NCBI GenBank assembly: GCA_016716475.1
Contig: JADJWG010000004.1
Span: 620,001 to 684,000 of the forward strand
Reading direction: 5' to 3'
Length of the DNA stretch: 64,000 bases
DNA from: Phycisphaerales bacterium
GTDB taxonomy: Bacteria; Planctomycetota; Phycisphaerae; UBA1845; Fen-1342
Position 1 is the first letter of the stretch; each line of letters begins with the position of its first letter. The notes below the pieces were generated by a model. The model saw only the letters and a program-made list of their open reading frames with translations, did not search any database and was not told the origin of the DNA. Of this stretch, positions 7,696 to 16,100 are shown piece after piece. The position numbers and the translations under genes are program-made.

Positions 7696-9183
7696 ATGAA
7701 GAACCGCACCGAACTCGAACGGCTGCTGCGCTACGGACACCCGTGCATCTCGATCTGCACGTTCGAGGAAGAGCACGCGCTGACACTGGTGCGTGATACC
7801 GCGCTGACCATCGGTCGTCCGCTGTGGATGTGGTCACTCGGTGGGGGCGTTCAGGATGGCCTGTTGGACCGTGGCCGGACCGTGCCCGCGACGGACGCAC
7901 CGCTGGCGGCGTTGGCACACTTTGCGGAGCTGCAGGGGGCACCGCTCTGCGTCATGCTCGACCTCGCCGCGCATCTGCGGGAAGAACGTGTGCTGCGGAC
8001 ACTTCGGAACACCCTCCGGCACATCGAGCGCAACGGCACCCAACTCATTCTCATCGATCACTCGGAAGAACTGCCACCCGTGTTGCGTGAATACGTGACA
8101 ACGTTCATCTTGCCCTTGCCGGATGAGGAGGAGTTGGAGCGCATCCTGCGACAAACGCTGCGGGAGGCACACCGCGCCAGCCCGATCGAGATCGACATCA
8201 CGCGCCATGGGCTGAAGCTGATCACGCGCAACCTGCTCGGGCTGACGCGGCGCCAGGCCATGCGGATCATTGCGGACGCCGTGGCCGACGATCGCCGTTT
8301 CGATGAAGCCGACATCAACACGGTACTGGTTCGCAAGCGCCAGACGCTGTATCAGACTGGCCTGCTCGAGTACGTCGAGGCACCGGTCAGTCTCGACGAG
8401 ATCGGTGGGCTTGCGCGGCTCAAGCACTGGCTCGCCCAGCGCCAGCACGCGCTCAGCGACGCGGCCCGTGACTTCGGCCTGGGGCATCCGCGCGGCGTAC
8501 TGATGCTGGGGGTGCAGGGGGCGGGCAAGAGTCTCTGCGCCAAGGCCATCGCCACCGCCTGGCAGCGTCCGCTGCTGCGCATGGATGTCGGCGCGCTGTA
8601 CGACCGCTACGTGGGTGAGTCGGAGCGGCGGTTACGCGATGCGTTTCGCCAGGCGGAAGCCATGGCGCCGCTGATCCTGTGGATCGACGAGATCGAGAAG
8701 GCCTTTGCCTCGGCCGCCAGCCGCAGTACGGACGGCGGTCTGTCGCAGCGCATGTTCGGTGCGCTGCTGACGTGGATGCAGGAGCATCGCGCCCCCGTCT
8801 TCCTCGTGGCGACGGCCAACGATATCGAGGCCCTCCCGCCCGAACTGCTCCGCAAAGGGCGCTTCGACGAGATCTTCTTCGTGGATCTGCCCACCCGCGC
8901 CACGCGCGAACAGATTTTCGCCATCCACTTGCGGAAGCGGAACCGTGATCCGGCCCGGTTCGATGTGGCGGAACTCGCGGCCGCGACCGAGGGCTTCAGT
9001 GGCGCGGAGATCGAGCAAGCCATCGTTGCTGCGCTGCATACGGCGTTCGACCAGCAGTCCGAGCTAACCACCGACCACATCCGTACGGTGCTCGTCGACT
9101 CGCCCCCCCTCTCCGTCACCATGGCCGAGCGCGTTGCGGCCCTGCGGGCGTGGGCCGAAGGCCGCTGCCTGCCGGCAGATTGA
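7696..9183 (+). CDS. Ycf46-like AAA ATPase
   Basis: A 495-residue AAA-family ATPase. The first ~230 residues form the N-terminal region typical of the Ycf46 family, which itself resembles a degenerate AAA domain (NGTQLILIDHSEELPP). The C-terminal module has Walker A GVQGAGKS at about 272-279, Walker B LILWIDEIEK at about 326-335, sensor-1 LVATAND and an RKGRFDE arginine motif, then an alpha-helical lid ending FSGAEIEQAI. Ycf46 proteins are cytoplasmic; the cyanobacterial member is linked to inorganic-carbon regulation, but the role in other phyla is unknown. ATG at 7696 is chosen because the protein then begins at the conserved region; an AGGGA stands 12 bases upstream. The next gene starts 2 bases after its stop. 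Confidence 0.85.
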   Translation: MKNRTELERLLRYGHPCISICTFEEEHALTLVRDTALTIGRPLWMWSLGGGVQDGLLDRGRTVPATDAPLAALAHFAELQGAPLCVMLDLAAHLREERVLRTLRNTLRHIERNGTQLILIDHSEELPPVLREYVTTFILPLPDEEELERILRQTLREAHRASPIEIDITRHGLKLITRNLLGLTRRQAMRIIADAVADDRRFDEADINTVLVRKRQTLYQTGLLEYVEAPVSLDEIGGLARLKHWLAQRQHALSDAARDFGLGHPRGVLMLGVQGAGKSLCAKAIATAWQRPLLRMDVGALYDRYVGESERRLRDAFRQAEAMAPLILWIDEIEKAFASAASRSTDGGLSQRMFGALLTWMQEHRAPVFLVATANDIEALPPELLRKGRFDEIFFVDLPTRATREQIFAIHLRKRNRDPARFDVAELAAATEGFSGAEIEQAIVAALHTAFDQQSELTTDHIRTVLVDSPPLSVTMAERVAALRAWAEGRCLPAD

Positions 9184-9185
9184 GC

Positions 9186-10400
9186 ATGGGGCCCGGCAGC
9201 GCTCCGCCACAGGTTCCACCGGACACACGGAGCAGCCGCCTGCGCGAACTTGCACTGGTTTTTCTCAAGCTGGGCACGGTGTCTTTCGGTGGGCCCGCCG
9301 CGCACACCGCGCTGATGGAGGAGGAGTGTGTCCGGCGGCGGAATTGGTTGGGGCGGCGGGACTTCCTGGACCTCGTTTCCGCGACGAATCTCATCCCGGG
9401 ACCCAACTCCACGGAACTCGCCATTCACATCGGCCACCGCCGCGCAGGAGTGGCCGGGCTGCTCGTCGCGGGCAGTTGCTTCATCCTTCCCGCAACGCTG
9501 ATTGTGCTGTGCTGTGCATGGGTCTACGTGCGGGTCGGAACGCTCCCGCAGTTGGCGGGCGCGCTCTACGGCGTGAAGCCGGTGGTGGTCGCCATCATTG
9601 CGCTGGCACTCGTGCGTTTCGCTCGTACGGCCCTGCACGGCCCGCGCCTGCTGATCCTGGGCGTTGCCGCCCTTGCGGCCGTCTGTGGCGGACTGCATGA
9701 ATTGCTCGTACTGGGCACGGCGGGGTTGCTCGCAGCGGTTCTGCCGCCAACGAGGGGTTTGCCGCCGAGGGCGGGGGCCGCCGTGGTGCTTCTAGGAGCG
9801 CTACCGACCCCGCGCGCCACCGCAGCCGCGGCTGGGTTGCTGGCTACGACCACCACAGCCACCACCTTCGGGCTGCTGCCGCTATTTCTGTTCTTTGCCA
9901 AGGTGGGATCCGTGCTGTTTGGCAGCGGGTATGTGCTGCTGGCGTTCCTGCAGAGCGACCTGGTGGATCGCTGGCAGTGGTTGTCCACAGAGGAACTGCT
10001 CGATGCGGTCGCCATCGGCCAGGTGACACCGGGCCCCTTGTTCACAACGGCGACGTTCATCGGCTACGTGCTCGCAGGTGTTCCGGGGGCGGCTGTTGCG
10101 ACGGTGGGCATTTTTCTGCCGGCGTTCGTCTTCGTCGCAGTCAGTGCGCCGTTCATCCCGCGTCTGCGGCAGTCGCAGCGGCTGGGCCGGGCGCTGGACG
10201 GGCTGAACGTCGCCTCCCTGGCGCTGATGTTTGCGGTCTCATGGCAACTCGCGTGCGCGTCGGTGGTGGACCTGCTGACGCTGGGACTGGCGGTGGGGGC
10301 GGGAGTGGTGCTCGCGCGGCGGTGGCTCGGCTCGGCGTGTCTGGTTCTGGCCGGTGGGCTGTTCGGCGCAGGTCTTGGGCACTTCGGCTGGGCGGGTTGA
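9186..10400 (+). CDS. chrA: Chromate transporter, ChrA family (two-domain)
   Basis: A 404-residue integral membrane protein made of two homologous CHR domains. Each half has a version of the signature: FLKLGTVSFGGPAAHTALME followed by NLIPGPNST in the first, and FFAKVGSVLFGSGYVLLAFL followed by IGQVTPGPLFTT in the second. About ten hydrophobic segments are visible. ChrA proteins export chromate, and some members have other anion substrates, so chromate is the family assignment rather than a proven substrate. It starts 2 bases after the AAA ATPase stop and is very likely co-transcribed with it. A long inverted repeat follows the stop. Confidence 0.9.
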   Translation: MGPGSAPPQVPPDTRSSRLRELALVFLKLGTVSFGGPAAHTALMEEECVRRRNWLGRRDFLDLVSATNLIPGPNSTELAIHIGHRRAGVAGLLVAGSCFILPATLIVLCCAWVYVRVGTLPQLAGALYGVKPVVVAIIALALVRFARTALHGPRLLILGVAALAAVCGGLHELLVLGTAGLLAAVLPPTRGLPPRAGAAVVLLGALPTPRATAAAAGLLATTTTATTFGLLPLFLFFAKVGSVLFGSGYVLLAFLQSDLVDRWQWLSTEELLDAVAIGQVTPGPLFTTATFIGYVLAGVPGAAVATVGIFLPAFVFVAVSAPFIPRLRQSQRLGRALDGLNVASLALMFAVSWQLACASVVDLLTLGLAVGAGVVLARRWLGSACLVLAGGLFGAGLGHFGWAG

Positions 10401-10420
10401 TGTTCCGCCGGTGCGCAGCA

Positions 10421-10474
10421 CAAGACGCAGCCGACTCCGAGCGCGGGTTGCTCTGCGGTGTCGGCTGCGTCTTG
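10421..10474. terminator. Bidirectional terminator between chrA and hsp20
   Basis: A perfect 15-bp inverted repeat (CAAGACGCAGCCGAC at 10421-10435, its complement at 10460-10474) with a 24-base loop lies in the 90-base gap between two convergent genes. A short TTGTTTT tract follows at 10484-10490 on the plus strand. Position and stem strength support use in both directions. Confidence 0.75.
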
Positions 10475-10490
10475 AGCGGGACCGTTGTTT

Positions 10491-10973
10491 TCAGGCGGTC
10501 CGGACTTTCACAAGTTGCTTACGGGCGTCGGGGCGTTTCGGCAGTACGATCGTCAGCACACCTTCCTGGCAGGTGGCGCTGACCTGCTCGGTATCGATCC
10601 CCGGCGGGAGGGGCACGCTGCGACGGAAGCTGCCGAATTCGCATTCGCTGCAGTGCACCTCGCCACGCACCTCCTCACGCTCCTTGCGTTTCTCACCAGA
10701 GAGTGACAACTGGTTGCTGGTGATCTCGATCTGAACATCCGACGCCGTCAAACCCGGCACTTCAGCCCGCACGGTAAGGGCCGCATCCGTTTCCGTGATG
10801 TCGATTCGCGGCAGGACACCTCCGAGGACGCTCCCCAGTGACGTTCCCCAGGGGGCGTCCAGAAACTGCTCCCAAAGGCGATCGAACTCCGCGCGCAACG
10901 TCCCCTGCGAATGGGATGCCTCACTCTTACGTACGGGCGCTTGGCTTTTGTTCCTCCATGGAATCAGGTTCAT
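10491..10973 (-). CDS. Small heat-shock protein Hsp20, third of three
   Basis: A 160-residue alpha-crystallin-family chaperone that would hold unfolding proteins in oligomers in the cytoplasm. The N-terminal arm includes FDRLWEQFLDAPW. The alpha-crystallin domain (about 55-150) has PRIDITETDAALTVRAEVPG, then the conserved GVLTIVLPK near the end. Unusually it carries a CSECEFG segment with two cysteines where most Hsp20 proteins have YGSFxR; the FGSFRRSVPLP that follows is normal. The start at 10973 has an excellent AGGAG 7 bases upstream. It is last in a minus-strand run of three Hsp20 genes spaced 66 and 69 bases apart. Confidence 0.92.
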   Translation of the reverse strand: MNLIPWRNKSQAPVRKSEASHSQGTLRAEFDRLWEQFLDAPWGTSLGSVLGGVLPRIDITETDAALTVRAEVPGLTASDVQIEITSNQLSLSGEKRKEREEVRGEVHCSECEFGSFRRSVPLPPGIDTEQVSATCQEGVLTIVLPKRPDARKQLVKVRTA

Positions 10974-11039
10974 CGTAAGTCTCCTTCCGTTCTGCGCGGT
11001 CTGTGCAAGCACCGGCAAAGCTGGTGGGAGCCGGTCGAA

Positions 11040-11435
11040 CTAGACCGCGCGTACCTCGATTCTCCGGGTCTTCGCGGCCTCGGCCTTCGGCAAGTGCAAC
11101 GTCAGCACGCCGTTCATCACCTCGGCCGCGATCTTCGTCGCATCGATACCTTCGCCGACCTGGAACGTGCGGACAAAGTCGCCGATGCCGTACTCACGCA
11201 CGAGCCACGGGGTTTCCGGACCCTGCCGGGCCTCGATCTTCACACTGAGCCGCAGCTCGCCGCGCTCGTAGTTCACGTCGATGTCTTCCGCCCGCGCTCC
11301 CGGCACATCCGCCAGCAGCAACAGCTCATCCCGCAATTCCACGATGTCGACGGCCGGAATGTACGACCGACCACCGCGGACCCGTTCGGCCTGCACGGGC
11401 GTGGTTTCGCGCTTCTCAAGATTTGCAGCACTCAT
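11040..11435 (-). CDS. Small heat-shock protein Hsp20, second of three
   Basis: A 131-residue Hsp20 with a short N-terminal arm and a full alpha-crystallin domain: IPAVDIVELRDELLLLADVPG, then FVRTFQVGEGIDATKIAAEV, then GVLTLHLPKAE. It resembles the HspC2/HSP20 'spirochaete-planctomycete' type with Tyr-Ile-Pro-Ala before the domain. The start at 11435 has GGAGGA with a 7-base spacer. Its sequence differs clearly from both neighbours, so the three genes are old duplicates, and hetero-oligomers are possible. Confidence 0.92.
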   Translation of the reverse strand: MSAANLEKRETTPVQAERVRGGRSYIPAVDIVELRDELLLLADVPGARAEDIDVNYERGELRLSVKIEARQGPETPWLVREYGIGDFVRTFQVGEGIDATKIAAEVMNGVLTLHLPKAEAAKTRRIEVRAV

Positions 11436-11504
11436 GATGTATCCTCCGGACGGCGCTGGGCGCCGCATGGATGTCTGGTGAGGTTCGGTCCAGCCCGCCA
11501 CGGC

Positions 11505-11942
11505 TCACGCCGAGCGCACGGTGATCTTGCGGGCGCGGGCCTGCTCCGCCTTGGGCAACGAAATCGTCAGTACACCATTCTTCAGCACCGCCTCCACGCG
11601 CTCGGCCTCGATCTCGACCGGGAGCGTCAGGAAGCGCGTGAACTCGCCGATGCCACGCTCGCGCCGGTGGTACACGGCATCATCGCCGACGGGCGGCTGG
11701 CGCTGTCCCTTAAGGGTCAACTCATTCCCTTGGATCGCGATTTCGAGATGCTCCATCTTCAGGCCCGGCACCTCGGCCTCGACCATCAGCTTGTCCTGCT
11801 GCTCCCACAGGTTCAGGGCGGGAAACGGCTGGAAGCGCGGGTCGCCTTGGCCTTCACCCCCAAAAGTGTCGAGCAGCCGATCCATCTCGCGCCGCAGATC
11901 CATGAAAGGGGTCAGCGGCACGAATCGTCGCGTCATGAACAT
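11505..11942 (-). CDS. Small heat-shock protein Hsp20, first of three
   Basis: A 145-residue classical bacterial Hsp20. The N-terminus (LTPFMDLRREMDRLLDTFGG) is the usual amphipathic arm. The alpha-crystallin domain follows with ALNLWEQQDKLMVEAEVPG, the YHRRERGIGEFTRFLTLP segment and GVLTISLPKAEQARARKI at the end. Two ATGs stand two codons apart; the upstream one at 11942 has AGGAG 7 bases before it and is preferred. It is promoter-proximal in the three-gene Hsp20 operon, whose control region lies in 11943-12333. Confidence 0.93.
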   Translation of the reverse strand: MFMTRRFVPLTPFMDLRREMDRLLDTFGGEGQGDPRFQPFPALNLWEQQDKLMVEAEVPGLKMEHLEIAIQGNELTLKGQRQPPVGDDAVYHRRERGIGEFTRFLTLPVEIEAERVEAVLKNGVLTISLPKAEQARARKITVRSA

Positions 11943-12333
11943 TGCATTTCTCCTATGTTCGCTTACCTGCGCCGGGCGACCAGCCGCGGTCGCCGCCGAC
12001 TCCGGTGGACATAGAAAGCAACCGCCGTTCCAGTTGAAACGCGACCTGCCTGACAAGCCATAAACTATTTATAAACAATAACTTAAGAGCAATATAGGTG
12101 TGCTGGCGCCTACCCTGATCCCCCTGTCATTTCGTCACCGCTGACAGTGTCGCGCCGACATGTAATTTCGGCAGTACCGGCCTGCCACGCGGTTCTTGGC
12201 CGAGAACAAGTCTGACGCGGGAATCCGCTGCTTCGTTCCCATGGTAGGAGTTGTGCCCGATGCTGCTTGAACGTGTGACGCCGGGCCCCATGCGAGTTCA
12301 AGTGCCCCCGTACCGGGCGACCGTTGAATTGTG
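11943..12333. promoter_or_regulatory. Control region of the Hsp20 operon
   Basis: A 391-base gap upstream of the Hsp20 operon. Positions 12061-12100 are strikingly A+T-rich against the background (minus-strand TATATT, TTGTTT and TATAAA elements) and are the best promoter candidate, about 120-160 bases before the ATG. A 16-bp near-palindrome (GTTCTTGG / CCGAGAAC) sits at 12192-12207. A 7-bp inverted repeat, CTTGAAC / GTTCAAG, lies at 12266-12302. No CIRCE element (TTAGCACTC-N9-GAGTGCTAA) is present. Confidence 0.45.
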
Positions 12334-13593
12334 TCAGTTCCGCATGAGCCCCGGCTTGCCCCGCTGTACCGGATACGCCGCCAGCAGCAGTCCCCCGAGC
12401 GTGATCAGCATGACCAGGTGCGCTCCCATGTCGCGGGGTGTCTCCCAGGCCCATGCCAGCAGGCCCGCCACCCACACCACGAGGCCGACCCGCGCCGGCC
12501 ACGAGCGCCCGACGGCGCTGGTTTCTCCAGGGCGCGCGAACGCCGCACCTACCAGCAGCACCACCGTTGGGAGCGCCCACACGAGGTAGTATTGCCGCAT
12601 CAGCGGAGAAAAGACCAGCAGGCCCAGCATGTACACGGCGGCCTCGGCCCGCTGTCGATCGTTGTCGAGGTTCTTCCCCGGCCGACGGGTCAGCCACAGC
12701 AGCCCCCCCAGCAACACGACCGCAACCGCGCGGCCAATTTGTACGATCTGCTCGCGCTCCAGCAGCACGGGGCGCCAGGGTGCCGGGAAAGGATGCTCCG
12801 CCCACGTCCAGCGCGCCAGCGTCTGCTTGATCGACTGGTTGCGGTGGTCGATGAAGTGGGCATCGAGGTTCGGGTCGAGGAGGTCGCCGGACCCGCCCCG
12901 CACGTTGTATTCCCACCACTCCAGGTGGTAGTTCCAGGCCTGCGCCGGTCCGAAGGCGAGCAGTGGCGGCACTGCTGTCAGCATGACGCCGGCTACGCAG
13001 AACGCGGCGACTGCCACCCATTGGCGCTTGACCACCAGCCACACCAGCAAGAGTCCGGGCAGCAGTTTGAGCACTGCGGCGCCCGCCAGCAGGGCACCGC
13101 CGCGCAGGGGCCGCCCGCGTACCGCGGCGTCCACCCCGCCAACCAGCAGTGCCAGCACGAAGTAGCTCACCTGGTTGAACCGACTGGCTTCGACGAACGC
13201 CGGGGCCGCCAGCAGCGCTGCCAGCAACAGCCAGCGGCCGGCCGCGCCCCCCGGTAGCCATTTCCGTAGAACGTGCAAGGTATAACCGAGACACACCAGT
13301 TGGGCCGCCGCCCAGACGAGGGCCCCCCAGACGGGTCCAAAGGCGGCCATGGGAGCAATCACCAACGGCACCACCGGCAGGTAGAAGGGCAACTGGCGGT
13401 GGTCGTCGATCTTGGGTGGCCGCACGACGTTGGGATTCAGCTCGCCATGCTCCCATACGTAGCGGGCATCGAGGTAGAAGTGGTGGAAGTCGAACTTCTC
13501 CCGCACCGCGCGATGAAACGAGAGCCCCCCCAGGGCGACCAGCAGGATCGCCAGTGCGACACCACCGTTGCGTTCCCATGTGGCGCTAGACAC
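12334..13593 (-). CDS. GT87-type (DUF2029) membrane glycosyltransferase, copy 2
   Basis: A 419-residue polytopic membrane protein with about ten hydrophobic segments. It has the GT87 hallmarks: an early acidic/aromatic loop (FDFHHFYLDARYVW), RFNQVSYFVLALL, a conserved ALLAGAAVLKLLPGLLLVWLVV segment (the family's K-x-x-P motif) and NQSIKQTL. GT87 enzymes such as mycobacterial PimE transfer mannose from polyprenyl phosphate on the outer side of the membrane. The donor and acceptor here are unknown. The start is GTG at 13593, with GGGAG 6 bases upstream, inside an 8-base overlap with the preceding gene, so expression is coupled. Confidence 0.8.
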   Translation of the reverse strand: MSSATWERNGGVALAILLVALGGLSFHRAVREKFDFHHFYLDARYVWEHGELNPNVVRPPKIDDHRQLPFYLPVVPLVIAPMAAFGPVWGALVWAAAQLVCLGYTLHVLRKWLPGGAAGRWLLLAALLAAPAFVEASRFNQVSYFVLALLVGGVDAAVRGRPLRGGALLAGAAVLKLLPGLLLVWLVVKRQWVAVAAFCVAGVMLTAVPPLLAFGPAQAWNYHLEWWEYNVRGGSGDLLDPNLDAHFIDHRNQSIKQTLARWTWAEHPFPAPWRPVLLEREQIVQIGRAVAVVLLGGLLWLTRRPGKNLDNDRQRAEAAVYMLGLLVFSPLMRQYYLVWALPTVVLLVGAAFARPGETSAVGRSWPARVGLVVWVAGLLAWAWETPRDMGAHLVMLITLGGLLLAAYPVQRGKPGLMRN

Positions 13594-14992
13594 GCGGATC
13601 TCCCGCGGGATTCGAGACGCCGGTGCTGAAGTGCGGTGGCGGCAGTGCGTCCGGCCGTTGCTGGAGACGCACCAGCAGAACCAGCAGCGGGGTTGCCAGG
13701 ATCAGGACCGACAGCAGGACTACACCCGCCGCTTCAGGCCAGCGCGTGAACGTGTCGGGTTTGGGCCAGAGCAGCAACTGGATGGCAAGGAAGGCGGTGA
13801 GTGCGGCGAAACAGAGCCACGTCCACGCGCCACGGAATCGGTGGTAGTGCAGCGCCGCCGCGAGCAGACTGAGGGCCGGCAAGGCCCACACGAGGTGATA
13901 GCGCCGCATGATCGGCATGAACCACAGCATGGCCAGTACGACCAGCGCCCATTCGAGCCGCAGACGCCACACCGGAAGCGAACGAGCCGGCTTCCGCAGT
14001 AGCCACAGTAGTCCGCCCAGCGTAGCCATGTGCGTAAGCAGAACGAGCCGCGCCACCGTGTCGAGCTCCCAATGCACGATGTTCAGGGTGCGGGCCTCAT
14101 CCGACTCGTAGCGTCCGTGCAGTCGTGGATCGTTGTCGAAGCGCGTTGTATAGCTTGTGGGGTGCAGCCAGCGGCTTGCCACGGCCCCCAGCCCCTGGTT
14201 ACGCCAGTCCATCTCGCGCTGTGCACGCACCAGCGCGCCGTGCGAACTGCCTGCCACGGCGCGCTCGAACCACCCCACGTAGGCATCGTGCGCCGTGACC
14301 GGCCCAAGCGTGATCGCATCCGCGACCGGCCCCGCCAGCAGCACGGTTCCGGCCGCTACGGCAACGACGCGCGTCTGCCGTTTCAGGAGGAACCAGACGG
14401 CGACCAATCCCGGCGTCACCTTCAAGAGGATGGCCCATCCCAGCCAGAAACCCGCTGCAAACGCGTTGCCGCGCGCCCAGCACACGAAGCTGCCGACGAG
14501 GCAAAGCAGCGTGAGCGTGTTGATCTGATTCAACCGCAGTTCCCATGCCCACGCTGCCGCGAGCAGCAGGAACGGTGCGAACTGCGTCACCGGCCAGTCA
14601 GTGGGTGGGAGTCCCGTAAGTTCCCGCCCCAGCATTCGAAGTACCGACAGGATTGCTACGGCATTGAGCGTCAGCCACACCGCGCCGGCCGCCTCGTGCG
14701 GCAGCCACGTCAGCAGCGTGAGCAATCGCGCCACGGCCGGCAAGTACCATCCGAGTGAATCCCGCCAGACCGGGCGCCCGTCCACCAGGTCGTAGCCGGG
14801 ATCGAGCGTGCCATGCTGCAACAACCAGGCACTGCTCTTGTAGAAGTACTCGAAATCCGGCTCCTGCCGCGAAAGCTGCCGGAAGCCCGGCACCGCCAGC
14901 CACACCACCGCCGCTACGAGTCCCACCAGGCACAACCCACGGAGGGGCCGCGGAGCGGTACGGGGGGTTGGGGTGGGGAGCGCGGCATTCAT
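13586..14992 (-). CDS. GT87-type (DUF2029) membrane glycosyltransferase, copy 1
   Basis: A 468-residue polytopic protein homologous to its downstream neighbour. It has PDFEYFYKSSAWLLQHG near the N-terminus (the acidic external loop), LRLNQINTLTLLCLVGSF, FWLGWAILLKVTPGLVAVWFLL with the K-x-x-P motif, and NQGLGAVASR. About ten transmembrane segments are visible. The tandem pair suggests two successive sugar additions to the same lipid-linked glycan or glycolipid, which is inference. It starts 38 bases after the stop of the DHH phosphoesterase gene on the same strand. Confidence 0.8.
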   Translation of the reverse strand: MNAALPTPTPRTAPRPLRGLCLVGLVAAVVWLAVPGFRQLSRQEPDFEYFYKSSAWLLQHGTLDPGYDLVDGRPVWRDSLGWYLPAVARLLTLLTWLPHEAAGAVWLTLNAVAILSVLRMLGRELTGLPPTDWPVTQFAPFLLLAAAWAWELRLNQINTLTLLCLVGSFVCWARGNAFAAGFWLGWAILLKVTPGLVAVWFLLKRQTRVVAVAAGTVLLAGPVADAITLGPVTAHDAYVGWFERAVAGSSHGALVRAQREMDWRNQGLGAVASRWLHPTSYTTRFDNDPRLHGRYESDEARTLNIVHWELDTVARLVLLTHMATLGGLLWLLRKPARSLPVWRLRLEWALVVLAMLWFMPIMRRYHLVWALPALSLLAAALHYHRFRGAWTWLCFAALTAFLAIQLLLWPKPDTFTRWPEAAGVVLLSVLILATPLLVLLVRLQQRPDALPPPHFSTGVSNPAGDPRV

Positions 14993-15030
14993 GGGGTCGG
15001 ATGATAGCCGATGCGTGGTGAGATTCGGGC

Positions 15031-16080
15031 CTACAACAAACTAAGGATATCCTTTCGGGCGACCAGTCGTGTGCCGCGCACATCTTCCACGCCGCAGGCC
15101 CGGAGCCATTTCAGTTTCAGATCATCGAGCAGCGCCTGTGTGAGTTTACCGCTCTGGTCGCGACCGATGACCTTGCCCCCGGCGCGGTTACGGTGTCCGC
15201 CCCAGTGTCCCACGCCTTTCAGGGTGCGCCCGAGCAGTGCCACGGCATCCCCACCGTCCGCCGTCGTCCGGGCGGATACCAGCAGGTTGTTTTCAATGAC
15301 CGTCGCGCAGAACACCCGCTGGGCCTCGGCGTACCGCACCAGCAGGTCGGCCACCTCACCCACAATCTCCGCGCTGGCCGACCGCGGCAGAAAACTCACC
15401 GCCACATCCTCGTACAGGAACGTGTTCACGATCGCGAGAATCAGATCCTCGTAGTAGCTGCGCGCCAGCGGTGCATTCTCGATTTCCTGCAGCAATTGGT
15501 GGTCGACAAATTCCGTCAACCACCCCAGCACGCCGCGCTCGGCGCGCGTGAAGCGTGTCGACGTGCCGATCACCTCCGTCCGCACCGCGTACATCAGGGC
15601 CGTAGCCAGCTCCCGCGAGGGTGTCAGCACTTGGGCTCTCAGGTACCCCGCCACCATCGTGGCCGAAGCAGCCATCCGCGGCCGCACATCCCGGAACTTC
15701 ACCCGCACCGGTTTGCCCGTCACCGCGTGATGATCGATCACCGCGACCGGTGGCGCGTGCCCATTGCCCAGCAGGTGATTGGCCTGGCTGGGAGCACAGT
15801 CCACCAGGACCGTCGCGGTCGCCGCATCCGGCGTGAAGGCGTCCACGAGCTCGATGGGCGGCTTGAGCAGGCGCACCATGTGCACGTTCTCGGCCCGCAC
15901 GATCGCGCCACCCCCGATCAGTCGTACGGGTTTCTTCAGTCGCTCCCGGCACAGTGTATACAACCCCCAACCTGCGGCGATGGCGTCCGGGTCCGGGGTA
16001 TCGTGCGTCGTCACGACGATGCGCTCGTACTCGGCGAGCACCCGCAGCAGGCGGTCAGAGCGGTGGTTGCGGCTGGACAT
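15031..16080 (-). CDS. DHH/DHHA1 phosphoesterase, NrnA-like
   Basis: A 349-residue cytoplasmic phosphoesterase related to NrnA (nanoRNase / pAp phosphatase) and cyclic-dinucleotide phosphodiesterases. Motifs are VVTTHDTPDPDAIAAGWG at about 22-39, VLVDCAPS at about 93-99, and the DHH motif VIDHHAVTG at about 115-123. The C-terminal DHHA1 part has the typical GGHRNRAGG turn. No N-terminal PAS/GGDEF or membrane part is present, so it is a soluble stand-alone enzyme. The substrate (short RNA, pAp or cyclic dinucleotide) cannot be told from sequence. The start at 16080 has AGGAG about 12 bases upstream; it follows the M24 peptidase gene after 20 bases. Confidence 0.85.
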   Translation of the reverse strand: MSSRNHRSDRLLRVLAEYERIVVTTHDTPDPDAIAAGWGLYTLCRERLKKPVRLIGGGAIVRAENVHMVRLLKPPIELVDAFTPDAATATVLVDCAPSQANHLLGNGHAPPVAVIDHHAVTGKPVRVKFRDVRPRMAASATMVAGYLRAQVLTPSRELATALMYAVRTEVIGTSTRFTRAERGVLGWLTEFVDHQLLQEIENAPLARSYYEDLILAIVNTFLYEDVAVSFLPRSASAEIVGEVADLLVRYAEAQRVFCATVIENNLLVSARTTADGGDAVALLGRTLKGVGHWGGHRNRAGGKVIGRDQSGKLTQALLDDLKLKWLRACGVEDVRGTRLVARKDILSLL

Positions 16081-16100
16081 CAGCGCGGTGGACTCCTGCT

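Noticed and set aside
12251..12589. 112-codon plus-strand frame with an AGGAG before an internal ATG at 12260
   Set aside because: The ribosome-binding site is good, but after ~25 codons the frame runs antisense through the GT87 gene and turns Ser/Thr/Pro-rich with no motif.
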